Assembly (NCBI RefSeq): GCF_047654805.1
Contig: NZ_JASGIV010000001.1
Span: 4,836,001-4,900,000, forward strand
Source of the DNA: Pelomonas sp047654805
GTDB lineage: Bacteria; Pseudomonadota; Gammaproteobacteria; Burkholderiales; Burkholderiaceae_C
Length of the DNA stretch: 64,000 nt
Direction of reading: 5' to 3'
Shown: positions 42,485 to 51,341 of the stretch, piece after piece
How positions within the stretch are numbered: the stretch's first letter is position 1
Layout: each line of letters starts with the position of its first letter
Notes under the pieces: model-generated
What the model was told of the DNA's origin: nothing
Database searches by the model: none
What the model saw: only the letters and a program-made list of their open reading frames with translations
Position numbers and translations under genes: made by a program

Positions 42485-43759
42485 ATGAAGATCGTCGTTC
42501 TCGGTGCCGGCATCATCGGCATCGCCACGGCCTGGTATCTGCTCGACGAGGGGCATGACGTCATCGTCGTCGACCGCCAGGCCGACGCAGCTCTGGAAAC
42601 GAGCTTCGCCAACGGCGCGCAGATCTCCGTCAGCTTCTGCGAGCCCTGGGCCAATGCCGGCGCGCCCTTCAAGGTGGCCAAGTGGCTGCTACGGGACGAC
42701 TCGCCGCTGCTGTTCCGCCCGCGCCTGGATCCCAACCAGTGGCGTTGGGGCCTTGCCTTCCTGACGCAGTGCACTGACGCGGCCTTCGAGCGCAACGTCG
42801 AGGAGCTGGTGCAACTGGGCCGCTATTCGCACGAGTCGCTGAAGGACCTCGTTGCGCGCACCGGCATCGAGTACGACCGCCTGGAGCGCGGCATCCTGCA
42901 TTTCTTCTCCAGTCAGGCCGACTTCGACGCCGGCGCCGCCGGCGCCGAGATCATGCGCCGGCACGGCGTGGACCGCCGCGTGCTGGGCCGCGAGGAGGTG
43001 CTGAAGGTGGAGCCCTCGCTGGCTGCCTTCGGCAGCCGCATCTTCGGCGGCACCTTCACGCCCAGCGACGAAAGCGGCGATGCCAAGGTCTTCACGCAGA
43101 AGCTCGCGCAGCTGTGCGCACAACGCGGCGCGCAGTTCCTGTACGAGCACGACATCCTCGGCCTGCAACGCGTCGCCGACGGCATCGAGGCCGTGCAGAT
43201 CGCCCACACCCGCAGCGGCGAGCGCAAGTCGCTCAAGGCCGACGCCTTCGTCGCCGCCATGGGCTCATACACGCCAGCCCTGGTCCGGCCGCTGGGCGAG
43301 CATCTCAACATCTACCCGGCCAAGGGCTACTCGGCAACGCTGCGCCTGAAGAAACCCGAGGCCGCAAGCGTCGTCAGCCTGCTCGATGACACGCGCAAGA
43401 TCGCCATCTCGCGCCTGGGCGACCACATCCGCATCGCCGGCACGGCCGAGCTGTCGGGCTTCGATCTCAACCTCGACTCGCCCACCGCCAAGGTGCGCTG
43501 CGCGGCCCTGGTGCGACGCTACGAGGAGCTGTTCCCCGGCGTGGCCGACACCAGCGAGCCCAACTACTGGACCGGCCTGCGCCCCAGCACGCCCAACAAC
43601 GTGCCCTACATCGGCCGCAGCAGGAAGGCGCGCAACCTGTGGCTGAACGCCGGCCATGGCACGCTGGGCTGGACGCATGGCGCCGGCTCGGGCCATGCGA
43701 TGGCCGAGCTCATCGCCGGTCGCAGGCCGGACATGGCCTTCGGCTTCTACGGCGCCTGA
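42485..43759 (+). CDS. dadA: D-amino acid dehydrogenase, small subunit type
   Basis: The 424-residue flavoprotein oxidises D-amino acids to keto acids. It starts with the dinucleotide fold VVLGAGIIGIATAWYLLDEG, then ETSFANGAQISVS, a substrate domain, and ends with LRPSTPNNVPYIGRS and NAGHGTLGWTHGAGSG, all typical of DadA. It is probably membrane-associated and feeds electrons to the respiratory chain. Close to lysE/argO on the same strand, it may share its promoter. Confidence 0.93.
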   Translation: MKIVVLGAGIIGIATAWYLLDEGHDVIVVDRQADAALETSFANGAQISVSFCEPWANAGAPFKVAKWLLRDDSPLLFRPRLDPNQWRWGLAFLTQCTDAAFERNVEELVQLGRYSHESLKDLVARTGIEYDRLERGILHFFSSQADFDAGAAGAEIMRRHGVDRRVLGREEVLKVEPSLAAFGSRIFGGTFTPSDESGDAKVFTQKLAQLCAQRGAQFLYEHDILGLQRVADGIEAVQIAHTRSGERKSLKADAFVAAMGSYTPALVRPLGEHLNIYPAKGYSATLRLKKPEAASVVSLLDDTRKIAISRLGDHIRIAGTAELSGFDLNLDSPTAKVRCAALVRRYEELFPGVADTSEPNYWTGLRPSTPNNVPYIGRSRKARNLWLNAGHGTLGWTHGAGSGHAMAELIAGRRPDMAFGFYGA

Positions 43760-46546
43760 TCAGAGCGTCTTCAGCAGCGCCGCCACCTTGGTCTGCTGAG
43801 GGAACTTCGCGCCCAGCCGGGCCAGCCCCTCCAGCTCGGTCTTGGCGGCCGGCTTGTCACCGGACTGGATGAGGATCTCAGCCAGATTCAGGCGGAATGC
43901 CGGCTGATCGGGCTGATCGGCCACCAGCTGGCGCTGAAGGCGCACAGCCTTGCCGAAGTCCTTCTCGTTGGCCAGCACGGTGGCGTAGGTGTCTCGCAGG
44001 GCCGGGTAGTCGGGGTTGATCCTGAGGCCGCGCTCGGCCAGTTCACGCGCATCGGCCTTGCCCAGCCTGCTGCGCAGCCATGCCACGTTGTTGATGACGG
44101 CCAACGCATCGGGACTGCGCTTGAGCAGGGCTTCGTAGCGCGTCAGCGCCGCCTCGATGTCGCCGCGGGCCAGCAACACGTCGGCCACGGCGCCGGCAAA
44201 GACAACATCCTGGGGATGCGACGTCTGCCATTGCTTTTCAAACGCAAGCGCCTCGTCGCGGCTCTTGCTGGCCAGCAGCACCGCGAACAGGCGCGGCGCA
44301 GATTCGCCCGGGTCACGCAGGGCCGTGGCCTTGCGCAGCGCGGCGATGGCAGCATCGTGATGCTGGCGGTTGATCTCCACGTCCGCCTCGGCGATCAGCG
44401 CGAAGGCTTCCTGCGGGAACTTCTTCTGGCGCTCGCGCAGCGCGGCCAGGCCCTCATCGATACGGCCCTGGCGCAGCGCGAGCTGGATCAGCAGGCGCTG
44501 GGCGGCCGCCGAGCCCGGCTCGGCTTCCAGCGCCCGCTTGACCTCGCGCTCAGCGCCGGCGTAGTCCTGCTCGATGAAGCGCATCTGCGCCAGACCCAGC
44601 CAGCCCTGGGCACGGGCGGGTGCCAGCACGGTCAGCCGCGAATAGGTCTTGACCGCCTGCGCCTTGTCGCCCGACACCAGCTGGGTGCGCGCCAGGCGCT
44701 CCAGCAGGTCAGGGTTCAGCGGCAGGGCCGCCGACGCCTCCTGCGCGGCCTGGGCGGCCTTGGCCGCATTGCCCAGGCGCAGCTGCTGGTCGATGAGGGC
44801 CATGCGCAGACCCGCATCGGTCGGCTCCTCGCGCACGCCGGCGGCCAGCACCTCGGTGACGCGCTCGGCGGGTGCACCCGTCTGCGACAGCAGTTCGGCC
44901 AGCGCAAGGCGACCCTGCGGCGAATGCGGCTGGCTGGCGACAAAGCCCTCCAGGCGCTTGATGGCAGCCTCGCTGCGCCCGGCCTGCATGTCAAGCGTCA
45001 CCAGGCCCAGCGCGGCCGGCAGGTAGCCAGCGTCGGCCTTCAGCGAAGCCTCGAAGGAAGCCTGGGCGGCCGCGTTGTCCTTGCGGACCAGCTGGATGCG
45101 GCCACGCAGGCCGTCAGGCACCGGGCTGCCCTGCATCTTGGGCGCGAGCTTGTCGATGGCGGCCAGTGCGGCGGGCAGCTCGCCGCGGCGCATCAGCGCG
45201 TTGATGAGCATCAGGTCGTAGTTGCTGCCACTGTCCTTGGCGGCGATGTCGCGCAGCTGCGCGATGGCGGCGTCGGCCTTGGCGCGGTTGGCGCCACTGG
45301 GCGCCGTGCTGTCTCGCACGATGGCCGAAAGGGCGAGCGCCGCGCCCGTCTTGGCATCGTCGGGGCGCAGCCTGGCGGCAGCGCTGAAGGCCTGGTCGGC
45401 CGCCTCGAAATTGCCCAGCATGAGGTGGGCCTTGCCGGCCAGCAGCAGGGTCTCGGCATCGGCCCTGGCTGCCTCGAGAACGGGCTTCAACGTCTCCAGC
45501 GTCTTGTTCGGCGCGCGGCGCTGCAGCTGCAGTCCGGCGAACTGGCGACGCAGCGCGAGGTCTTCCGGCGCGAGCTTGATGGCCTGGTTGAGCAGGTTCT
45601 CCGCATCGGCCAGCTCGCCGAGCTGCTGGTGGGCGCCCGACGCCAGGCGCAGCAGCGGCAGGTAGTTGGGCATCAGCTTGAGCAGCGGCAGCGCCAGCTC
45701 GCGCGCCTTTGCGGCGTCACCCTTGGCAAGTGCCAGCTGGGCCTGCAGGAAGCGGCCCCGCGGGTTCTTCGCCAAGGCCGGCGGCATGCCGTCGACGAGC
45801 TTGGCCGCGGCGTCGAGCTGCTGGCGGCCCAGCGCGAGGCGCAGCAGCAGCGAGCGGGCTTCGTAGGACGACGGGTCCAGCGCGAGCACCTCGGTGAGCA
45901 GCGGCTGGGCCTCGTCGAGCTTGCCGCGCGCCAGCAGCACCTCCGCCTTGAGCTGCAGGGCCTTGACGGCCTTGGGCTTCTTCGCCAGCAGCTCGTCGAG
46001 TGCCTGCAAGGCCTCGTCGGGGAAGCCACCGGCCAGCTTGGTGCGGGCACTGACGACGACGGCATCCTCGGAGTCGGGCTTCAGCTGCAGCGCCCGCACG
46101 GCGGCAGCCTTGGCCTCGGTCACGTTGCCCTGGGCCAGGAAGGCCATGGCCAGGTGCTGCTGCAGCGTGGACATGGCGGTGGGGTCGGCAAGGCTCTGGT
46201 CGGCGAACTCGGCGATGAGCTTGCGCGACTGGCCAGAAAACAGCAGGGTCTGGGCCAGCAGCGGCGCCAGCTCGTCGCGCGGGGCACCGAGCTCCCAGGC
46301 GCGGCGCAGCTCGATCTCGGCGCCGGCCAGGTCTCCGGCGTCCAGCAAGGCCTTGCCCAGCAGATGGCGGCCCTTGGCGTTGTCCGGGCTTTGCTGCAAC
46401 AGGTTCTTCAGTTCGATGACGGCGCCGCTGACGTCCTTTTGCTCCATGCGCTTCTGCGCGGAAGCGAGCAGATCCTGCTCGGAGCGTTGGCCGCAGGCCG
46501 CCAGCACGGCAACCAGCAGCAGGGGGGCGAAATGACGCGTCTTCAT
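43760..46546 (-). CDS. prsT: PEP-CTERM system TPR-repeat lipoprotein PrsT
   Basis: The 928-residue protein has a lipoprotein signal (lipobox LAAC, Cys18) and then TPR motifs almost throughout, beginning ASAQKRMEQKDVSGAVIELKNLL. Length, lipobox and repeat pattern match PrsT of the exosortase/EPS system, which acts in the periplasm or at the outer membrane. Its only visible partner is the PEP-CTERM protein at 1945-2616, over 40 kb away; exosortase and PrsK/PrsR are not in this window. Repeats here keep a long antisense frame open, which is not a gene. Confidence 0.88.
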   Translation of the reverse strand: MKTRHFAPLLLVAVLAACGQRSEQDLLASAQKRMEQKDVSGAVIELKNLLQQSPDNAKGRHLLGKALLDAGDLAGAEIELRRAWELGAPRDELAPLLAQTLLFSGQSRKLIAEFADQSLADPTAMSTLQQHLAMAFLAQGNVTEAKAAAVRALQLKPDSEDAVVVSARTKLAGGFPDEALQALDELLAKKPKAVKALQLKAEVLLARGKLDEAQPLLTEVLALDPSSYEARSLLLRLALGRQQLDAAAKLVDGMPPALAKNPRGRFLQAQLALAKGDAAKARELALPLLKLMPNYLPLLRLASGAHQQLGELADAENLLNQAIKLAPEDLALRRQFAGLQLQRRAPNKTLETLKPVLEAARADAETLLLAGKAHLMLGNFEAADQAFSAAARLRPDDAKTGAALALSAIVRDSTAPSGANRAKADAAIAQLRDIAAKDSGSNYDLMLINALMRRGELPAALAAIDKLAPKMQGSPVPDGLRGRIQLVRKDNAAAQASFEASLKADAGYLPAALGLVTLDMQAGRSEAAIKRLEGFVASQPHSPQGRLALAELLSQTGAPAERVTEVLAAGVREEPTDAGLRMALIDQQLRLGNAAKAAQAAQEASAALPLNPDLLERLARTQLVSGDKAQAVKTYSRLTVLAPARAQGWLGLAQMRFIEQDYAGAEREVKRALEAEPGSAAAQRLLIQLALRQGRIDEGLAALRERQKKFPQEAFALIAEADVEINRQHHDAAIAALRKATALRDPGESAPRLFAVLLASKSRDEALAFEKQWQTSHPQDVVFAGAVADVLLARGDIEAALTRYEALLKRSPDALAVINNVAWLRSRLGKADARELAERGLRINPDYPALRDTYATVLANEKDFGKAVRLQRQLVADQPDQPAFRLNLAEILIQSGDKPAAKTELEGLARLGAKFPQQTKVAALLKTL

Positions 46547-46640
46547 TGAATCTCCCAGGTCAGGCGCGCGATTGTGTTCCTAGAATCCGCGCCCCTCGTC
46601 AGTGAAGCCCCCAGGGACACCTCCGCCACGGCGTGACGTC

Positions 46641-47927
46641 ATGAACATCTCCTCCAGTTTCTGTGCCATCGACTTCGGCACCTCCAATTCGGCCGTTGCC
46701 GTGCCCGAAGGCGCAGGCGGCATGCGCCTCGTCGATCTCGAGCCCGGCCAGCGCACCATGCCCACGGCCGTCTTCTACTTCGCCGAAGGGCCCCACGATG
46801 CCGACGGGCCGCCGCGCGCCTTCGGCCGCGCTGCCGTGGCCGCCTACGTGGAAGGCCACGACGGTCGGCTGATGCGCTCCATGAAGAGCATCCTCGGCTC
46901 CAGCCTCATTGAGCAGACCACCGACGTCGGCGGCGGGCGCGGCGCCAAGTACTCGGACATCGTGGCCGGTTACCTGAAGCGGCTGCGCCGCCTGGCCGGC
47001 GAACCAGAACGCGTCGTGCTGGGCCGGCCGGTGTTCTTTGTCGACGGCGAACCCGAACGCGACGCCCAGGCCCAGGCCCAGCTGGAAGCCTGCGCCCGCG
47101 CGGTGGGCTTTGGCGACGTGCAGTTCCAGTACGAACCCATCGCGGCGGCCTTCGACTTCGAACAGCAGGCCATTCGCGAAGGCAGGGGCGAGCAGATCGT
47201 GCTGGTGGCCGACATCGGTGGCGGCACCAGCGACTTCTCCATCGTGCGCGTCGGCCCCGAGCGCGCGCAGCGCCTGGCACGCCGCGACGACATCCTCGCC
47301 AGCCACGGCGTCCACATCGCCGGCACCGACTTCGACCGCCACATCGAACTGGCCGGCCTGTTGCAGGAGTTCGGCTATCGCAGCACCGGCCCCAGTGGTC
47401 GCGAAGTTCCAAGCGGCATCTACTTCGACCTCGCCACCTGGCACCTCATCAACACCTGCTACGCGCCGCTGCGCGTGGCCGAATGGCGCGGCATGAAGAG
47501 CTGGTTCAGCGACGTGCGCCAGCATGCGCGGCTCATGACGGTGCTGGAGGAACGCCTGGGCCACGAGCTGGCCGCGCGCGCCGAAGGCGCCAAGATCGCC
47601 GTCTCCGGTGGAGCCGACACGACAGTGGACCTGAGCCACATCGAACGCGGCCTGATCCTGCCGCTGAGCGAGAAGACCGCCGTGGACGCGCTGCGCGCCG
47701 ACCTGGACCGCATCATCGCAACAGCCCACGAGACGGTGGCGCAGGCCGGCCTGCAGCCCGCGCAGATCGACGCGCTCTACTTCACCGGCGGCTCGACCGG
47801 GCTGCGCCTGCTGGTCGACGGCATGGCAGCCGGCTTCCCCCAGGCCGCGCGCGTCACCGGCGACCGGTTCGCCTCGGTCGCCACTGGCCTGGGGCTTCAC
47901 GCCCGGCGCCTGTTCGGCGCATCCTAG
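46641..47927 (+). CDS. Hsp70-family protein (YegD-like)
   Basis: The ATG at 46641 is preferred over GTG at 46602 because the Hsp70 fold starts directly after it. The 428-residue protein shows the ATPase motifs CAIDFGTSNSAVAV (phosphate 1), VADIGGGTSDFSIV (phosphate 2) and FTGGSTGLRLLVDGM (adenosine). The substrate-binding domain of DnaK is missing, as in YegD. Role unknown; an ATP-dependent chaperone-like scaffold is presumed. It is divergent from prsT. Confidence 0.9.
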   Translation: MNISSSFCAIDFGTSNSAVAVPEGAGGMRLVDLEPGQRTMPTAVFYFAEGPHDADGPPRAFGRAAVAAYVEGHDGRLMRSMKSILGSSLIEQTTDVGGGRGAKYSDIVAGYLKRLRRLAGEPERVVLGRPVFFVDGEPERDAQAQAQLEACARAVGFGDVQFQYEPIAAAFDFEQQAIREGRGEQIVLVADIGGGTSDFSIVRVGPERAQRLARRDDILASHGVHIAGTDFDRHIELAGLLQEFGYRSTGPSGREVPSGIYFDLATWHLINTCYAPLRVAEWRGMKSWFSDVRQHARLMTVLEERLGHELAARAEGAKIAVSGGADTTVDLSHIERGLILPLSEKTAVDALRADLDRIIATAHETVAQAGLQPAQIDALYFTGGSTGLRLLVDGMAAGFPQAARVTGDRFASVATGLGLHARRLFGAS

Positions 47928-47974
47928 GCAACTGTTAGGCTGCGCGGTTTCGCCTCCCTCCGAGAACGCCACCC

Positions 47975-50377
47975 ATGTTGAAAGCCCTGACCTGGGCCGC
48001 AGCCGCTCTGGCCGCCACCGCGGCCCACGCCGCCGAGCCGCAGATCTACCAGCAGCCTTCCGCCGAAATCCGCGCCGTGCTCGACGCAGCGCCCCTGCCC
48101 GGCCACTCCCTGTCGCCCGACCAGCGCACGCTGGCCAGCATCAGCCTGGCACGCTACCGCAGTGTGGCCGAGCTCGCCCGGCCCATCCTGCGTCTGGCCG
48201 GCCGGCGCATCGACGCCGCCGCCAGCAGCCCGCAGCTGACGGCCAACATCCAGGCCATCACGCTGCGCGAGCTTGCCAACCCCGACGCCGCAGAGCGCGT
48301 GGTCAAGCTGCCGGCCGGCGGCACCTTCTCGTCGCTGCGCTGGTCGCCTGACAGCAGGCATTTCCTGTTGAACCGCCGTACCGCCAACGCCACCGAGCTG
48401 TGGCTGGGCGACGTGGCCACCGGCAAGGTCGGGCCGGTCAAGGGCGTGAAGCTCAACACCATCCTCGAGGCCTCGGTCGCCTGGATCTCCAACGACGAGA
48501 TCATCGCGCTGACCGTGCCCGAGCAGCGCGGGCCGGCACCGGCGTTCGACGCGCCCAGCGGCCCGAGCATCCAGGAGTCCATGGGCCGCAACTCGCCCGA
48601 GCGCACCCTGCAGGACCTGCTCAAGAACAGCCAGGACGACGCGCTGTTCAGCCACTACGCCAGTTCGGCGCTGCGCCGCATCAAGCTGTCCACCGGGGCC
48701 TCGCGCGAGATCGGCATGCCGGGCCTTTACGCCAGCCTCGAGGTCGTCGGCACCCAGGGCACGCTGATCACCGAACGCCTGGTGCCGCCGTTCAGCTACC
48801 AGGTCACCTGGAACGACTTCGCCCGCCAGGTCGAGCTGCGCGACTTCAACGGCAAGCTGCTGCGCGACCTGGGCAAGGTCAAGCTCAAGGAAGGCGTGCC
48901 GGTCGAGGGTGTCATCACCGGGCCGCGCAATTTCTGGGCCTCGCCGCGAGCCGACGGCGCGATCTACTGGGTCGAAGCCCTGGACGGCGGGGACCAACGC
49001 AACAAGGTGCCCTTGCGCGACCGGCTGATGCGCCTGGACCCGCCCTACCAGGGCGACGCCAAGGAGGTGCACCGCACGGTGGGCCGCCTGGGCAGCATGG
49101 CCTTCGTCGATGCCGGCGACCGCGCCATCGTGTCCGACTTCGACCGCGACCGCCTGTGGATCGCCACGGACCTGGTCGCGCTGGACGGCGCAGCCCAGCC
49201 GCAGCGCCTGCAAAGCCGCTCCATGCGCGACCGCTACAACGACCCCGGTCAACCGCTGACGCGCGTGCTGCCCAACGGCCGCGGCATCGTGCGCGTGGAC
49301 GGCGGCGACCGCCTGCTGCTTGCCGGCAACGGCGCCAGCAAGGACGGCGACCTGCCCTTCATCGACAGCTACAGCCTGAAGGAAGGTAAGGCCACTCGCC
49401 TGTTCCGCTCCGGCCCGACGCACTACGAGCGCCCCATCACGCTGCTGGCCGATGGCCGCCTGCTGAGCAGCCGCGAAAGTGCCACCGAGCCGCCCAACCT
49501 GGTGCTGCGCAGCGGCGCTGGCTTCGAGCAGCTGCAGGCCCTGACCCGCAATGCCGATCCCGCGCCGCAGCTGCGGGCCATCAAGCGCGAGCTGGTCAAG
49601 TTCAAGCGCGCCGATGGCGTGGAGCTGTCGTTCTGGCTCTATCTGCCGCCCGACTACCAGCCTGGGGAGCGCCGTCCCACGCTGGTCTGGGCCTACCCGC
49701 TGGAGTTCACCGATGCTTCCACCGCTGGCCAGGTCAGCGGTTCCGGCAGCCGCTTTGTGACGCTGGCCGGCGCCAGCCCCGTCATGATGGCGCTGGACGG
49801 CTACGTCGTGCTGATGGACGCCACCATGCCCGTCGTGGGCGATCCCAAGACCGTCAACAACAGCTTCGTCGAGCAGATCACGGCCAATGCCCAGGCCATC
49901 ATCGACAAGGCGGCCGAGCTGGGCGTCAGCGACCCGCAGCAGATGGTCGTGGGCGGCCACAGCTATGGCGCCTTCATGACGGCCAACCTGCTGGCCCATA
50001 CCGACCTGTTCAAGGCCGGTATCGCCCGCAGCGGCGCCTACAACCGCACGCTGACGCCATTCGGCTTCCAGAGCGAGCGCCGCACCTACTGGGAAGCTCA
50101 GGACGTCTATCTGAAGCTCTCGCCGTTCAACTACGCCGACAAGCTGAAGGAGCCGTTGCTGCTCATCCACGGCGAGAGCGACGACAACCCTGGCACGTTC
50201 CCCATCCAGTCGGCACGCTTCTACCAGGCGCTGGCCGGCACCGGCGGCCAGGTGCGCTACGTGGTGCTGCCGCATGAGTCGCATGGCTACAGCGCGCGCG
50301 AGTCCGTCGGCCACACGCTGTGGGAGATGAGCACTTGGATGGCCCGGCAAACGCGCGATCCGCGCGCGCCGCGCTAA
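47975..50377 (+). CDS. Exported S9-family prolyl-oligopeptidase-type serine peptidase
   Basis: The 800-residue protein has a signal peptide (1-19, ending AHA), an N-terminal beta-propeller-like part and a C-terminal alpha/beta hydrolase domain. The triad is visible: Ser in VGGHSYGAF, Asp in HGESDDNPG and His in PHESHGY. The domain order and GGHSYGAF resemble glutamyl-type S9 peptidases such as the chloroplast GEP group. It likely acts in the periplasm on peptides. It lies 47 bp after the Hsp70-like gene on the same strand. Confidence 0.9.
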   Translation: MLKALTWAAAALAATAAHAAEPQIYQQPSAEIRAVLDAAPLPGHSLSPDQRTLASISLARYRSVAELARPILRLAGRRIDAAASSPQLTANIQAITLRELANPDAAERVVKLPAGGTFSSLRWSPDSRHFLLNRRTANATELWLGDVATGKVGPVKGVKLNTILEASVAWISNDEIIALTVPEQRGPAPAFDAPSGPSIQESMGRNSPERTLQDLLKNSQDDALFSHYASSALRRIKLSTGASREIGMPGLYASLEVVGTQGTLITERLVPPFSYQVTWNDFARQVELRDFNGKLLRDLGKVKLKEGVPVEGVITGPRNFWASPRADGAIYWVEALDGGDQRNKVPLRDRLMRLDPPYQGDAKEVHRTVGRLGSMAFVDAGDRAIVSDFDRDRLWIATDLVALDGAAQPQRLQSRSMRDRYNDPGQPLTRVLPNGRGIVRVDGGDRLLLAGNGASKDGDLPFIDSYSLKEGKATRLFRSGPTHYERPITLLADGRLLSSRESATEPPNLVLRSGAGFEQLQALTRNADPAPQLRAIKRELVKFKRADGVELSFWLYLPPDYQPGERRPTLVWAYPLEFTDASTAGQVSGSGSRFVTLAGASPVMMALDGYVVLMDATMPVVGDPKTVNNSFVEQITANAQAIIDKAAELGVSDPQQMVVGGHSYGAFMTANLLAHTDLFKAGIARSGAYNRTLTPFGFQSERRTYWEAQDVYLKLSPFNYADKLKEPLLLIHGESDDNPGTFPIQSARFYQALAGTGGQVRYVVLPHESHGYSARESVGHTLWEMSTWMARQTRDPRAPR

Positions 50378-50439
50378 TTCAACCCTGGCGTTCCGGGCCG
50401 CCCCAAGCCGGCCCGGCCTGGCGAACTGCCCGCGGGCGT

Positions 50440-50462
50440 TCGCCCGGCTCAAGCCCGGGCGA
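50440..50462. terminator. Convergent stem-loop
   Basis: Arms tcgcccgg (50440-50447) and ccgggcga (50455-50462) with a 7-bp loop sit between the S9 peptidase gene and the convergent UPF0149 gene. No T tract is seen. Confidence 0.55.
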
Positions 50463-50470
50463 GGGACTCC

Positions 50471-51127
50471 TCAGCGCCGCGGCGGCGGACCCCGGCGACG
50501 CTGGGCGCCATGGGGGGCCGGCCGCGAAGCGGCCTTCAACGGCCTCGACACGTCGGCCAGCATCAGCACCGCGCTGACCAGGCCCTCGACGGCCTCCTCC
50601 AGGTCGGCCGGCGGCTCCAGCGAGTCGATCTCCTCCAGCAGCGCATCGGCGTCCTCGAGGTCATCCGGGTCCAGGTGCAGGTAGATCGCGGCCAAAGGCT
50701 CCAGCAGGGGCTCCTCGGGAAGGCGCATCAGCGCTGGATGCGCATCCAGCGCGTGCGCGAAACCGGCCACCCAGGGCAGCACCGTCTCGCTGGGGTCGGC
50801 ATCGTCATCCAGCTCGAAGATCCAGGGGTCGAACCACTGCCGGCCTGCGATGGCGACATTGAGTTCCTTGTGGCGGCGACGCAGCAGCGCGAGCAGCTCG
50901 TCGCCGACGCGTGCCGGCGTGGGTCGCCCCTCGCTGTCAAGGATGGGCGGCAGCCAGGCCGCCAGCGGCACGGCCTCGGGCTGCAGCAGCACGCCGCACA
51001 GATAGCCGTCCAGCATGCTCACGTCCAGCGGCTCCAGCGGCGCAGGCAGCGCGTCCAGCAGGGCCTGCAGGCGTTCCAGGTCGTCTTCGGTGAGGGTTTC
51101 GGGGGCGCGGTGTGGGGCGGTGGACAT
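50471..51127 (-). CDS. UPF0149 / YecA-like family protein
   Basis: The 218-residue protein has the UPF0149 pattern: LTEDDLERLQALLDALPAP, MLDGYLCGVLLQPE, WLPPIL, WFDPWIFELDD and a helical C-terminal part that ends in a basic Pro/Arg-rich tail. YecA itself has a zinc-binding SEC-C motif; none is seen here. The function of the family is unknown. The gene stands alone, with a candidate sRNA region on its 5' side. Confidence 0.85.
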   Translation of the reverse strand: MSTAPHRAPETLTEDDLERLQALLDALPAPLEPLDVSMLDGYLCGVLLQPEAVPLAAWLPPILDSEGRPTPARVGDELLALLRRRHKELNVAIAGRQWFDPWIFELDDDADPSETVLPWVAGFAHALDAHPALMRLPEEPLLEPLAAIYLHLDPDDLEDADALLEEIDSLEPPADLEEAVEGLVSAVLMLADVSRPLKAASRPAPHGAQRRRGPPPRR

Positions 51128-51184
51128 GGCGGGATTATCGGCAGTGCGCCGTGAATAGTGCCCACCGCCGCGCCGGCCCGGGCC

Positions 51185-51264
51185 CTACAGTCCCACTCAT
51201 CCCAACGACGCCCTCGACCCCGAGGGCTTCATGACCCGGCAGCCTGCTGACCGGGTCTTTTTTT
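51185..51264 (+). ncRNA. Candidate small RNA or leader RNA ending in an intrinsic terminator
   Basis: Two hairpins follow each other: arms ccctcg (51211-51216) and cgaggg (51221-51226), then gacccgg (51233-51239) and ccgggtc (51251-51257) followed by seven T residues (51258-51264). The second is a textbook intrinsic terminator. No upstream gene runs in this direction, so the transcript would be a short RNA of roughly 70-100 nt starting near 51160-51195, or a leader for the MHYT gene. A weak -10-like ctacagt lies at 51184-51190. The 5' end is not determined. Confidence 0.5.
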
Positions 51265-51341
51265 GCGTTCTGCGTCAACCCTTCACGCCCACGGCGGGTG
51301 AGTCGGACTCGACCTTGCGCCTGGCTTTCATACTAGCGGGC

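Noticed and set aside
44216..46549. A 777-codon plus-strand frame opposite prsT
   Set aside because: Kept open by the Ala/Leu-rich TPR repeats on the other strand; no start signal or family.
47924..50452. An 842-codon minus-strand frame opposite the S9 peptidase
   Set aside because: Antisense to a protein with a complete catalytic triad; low-complexity shadow.
51231..51341. N-terminal extension of the MHYT-EAL protein
   Set aside because: The extension encodes an intrinsic terminator and adds no homologous sequence.
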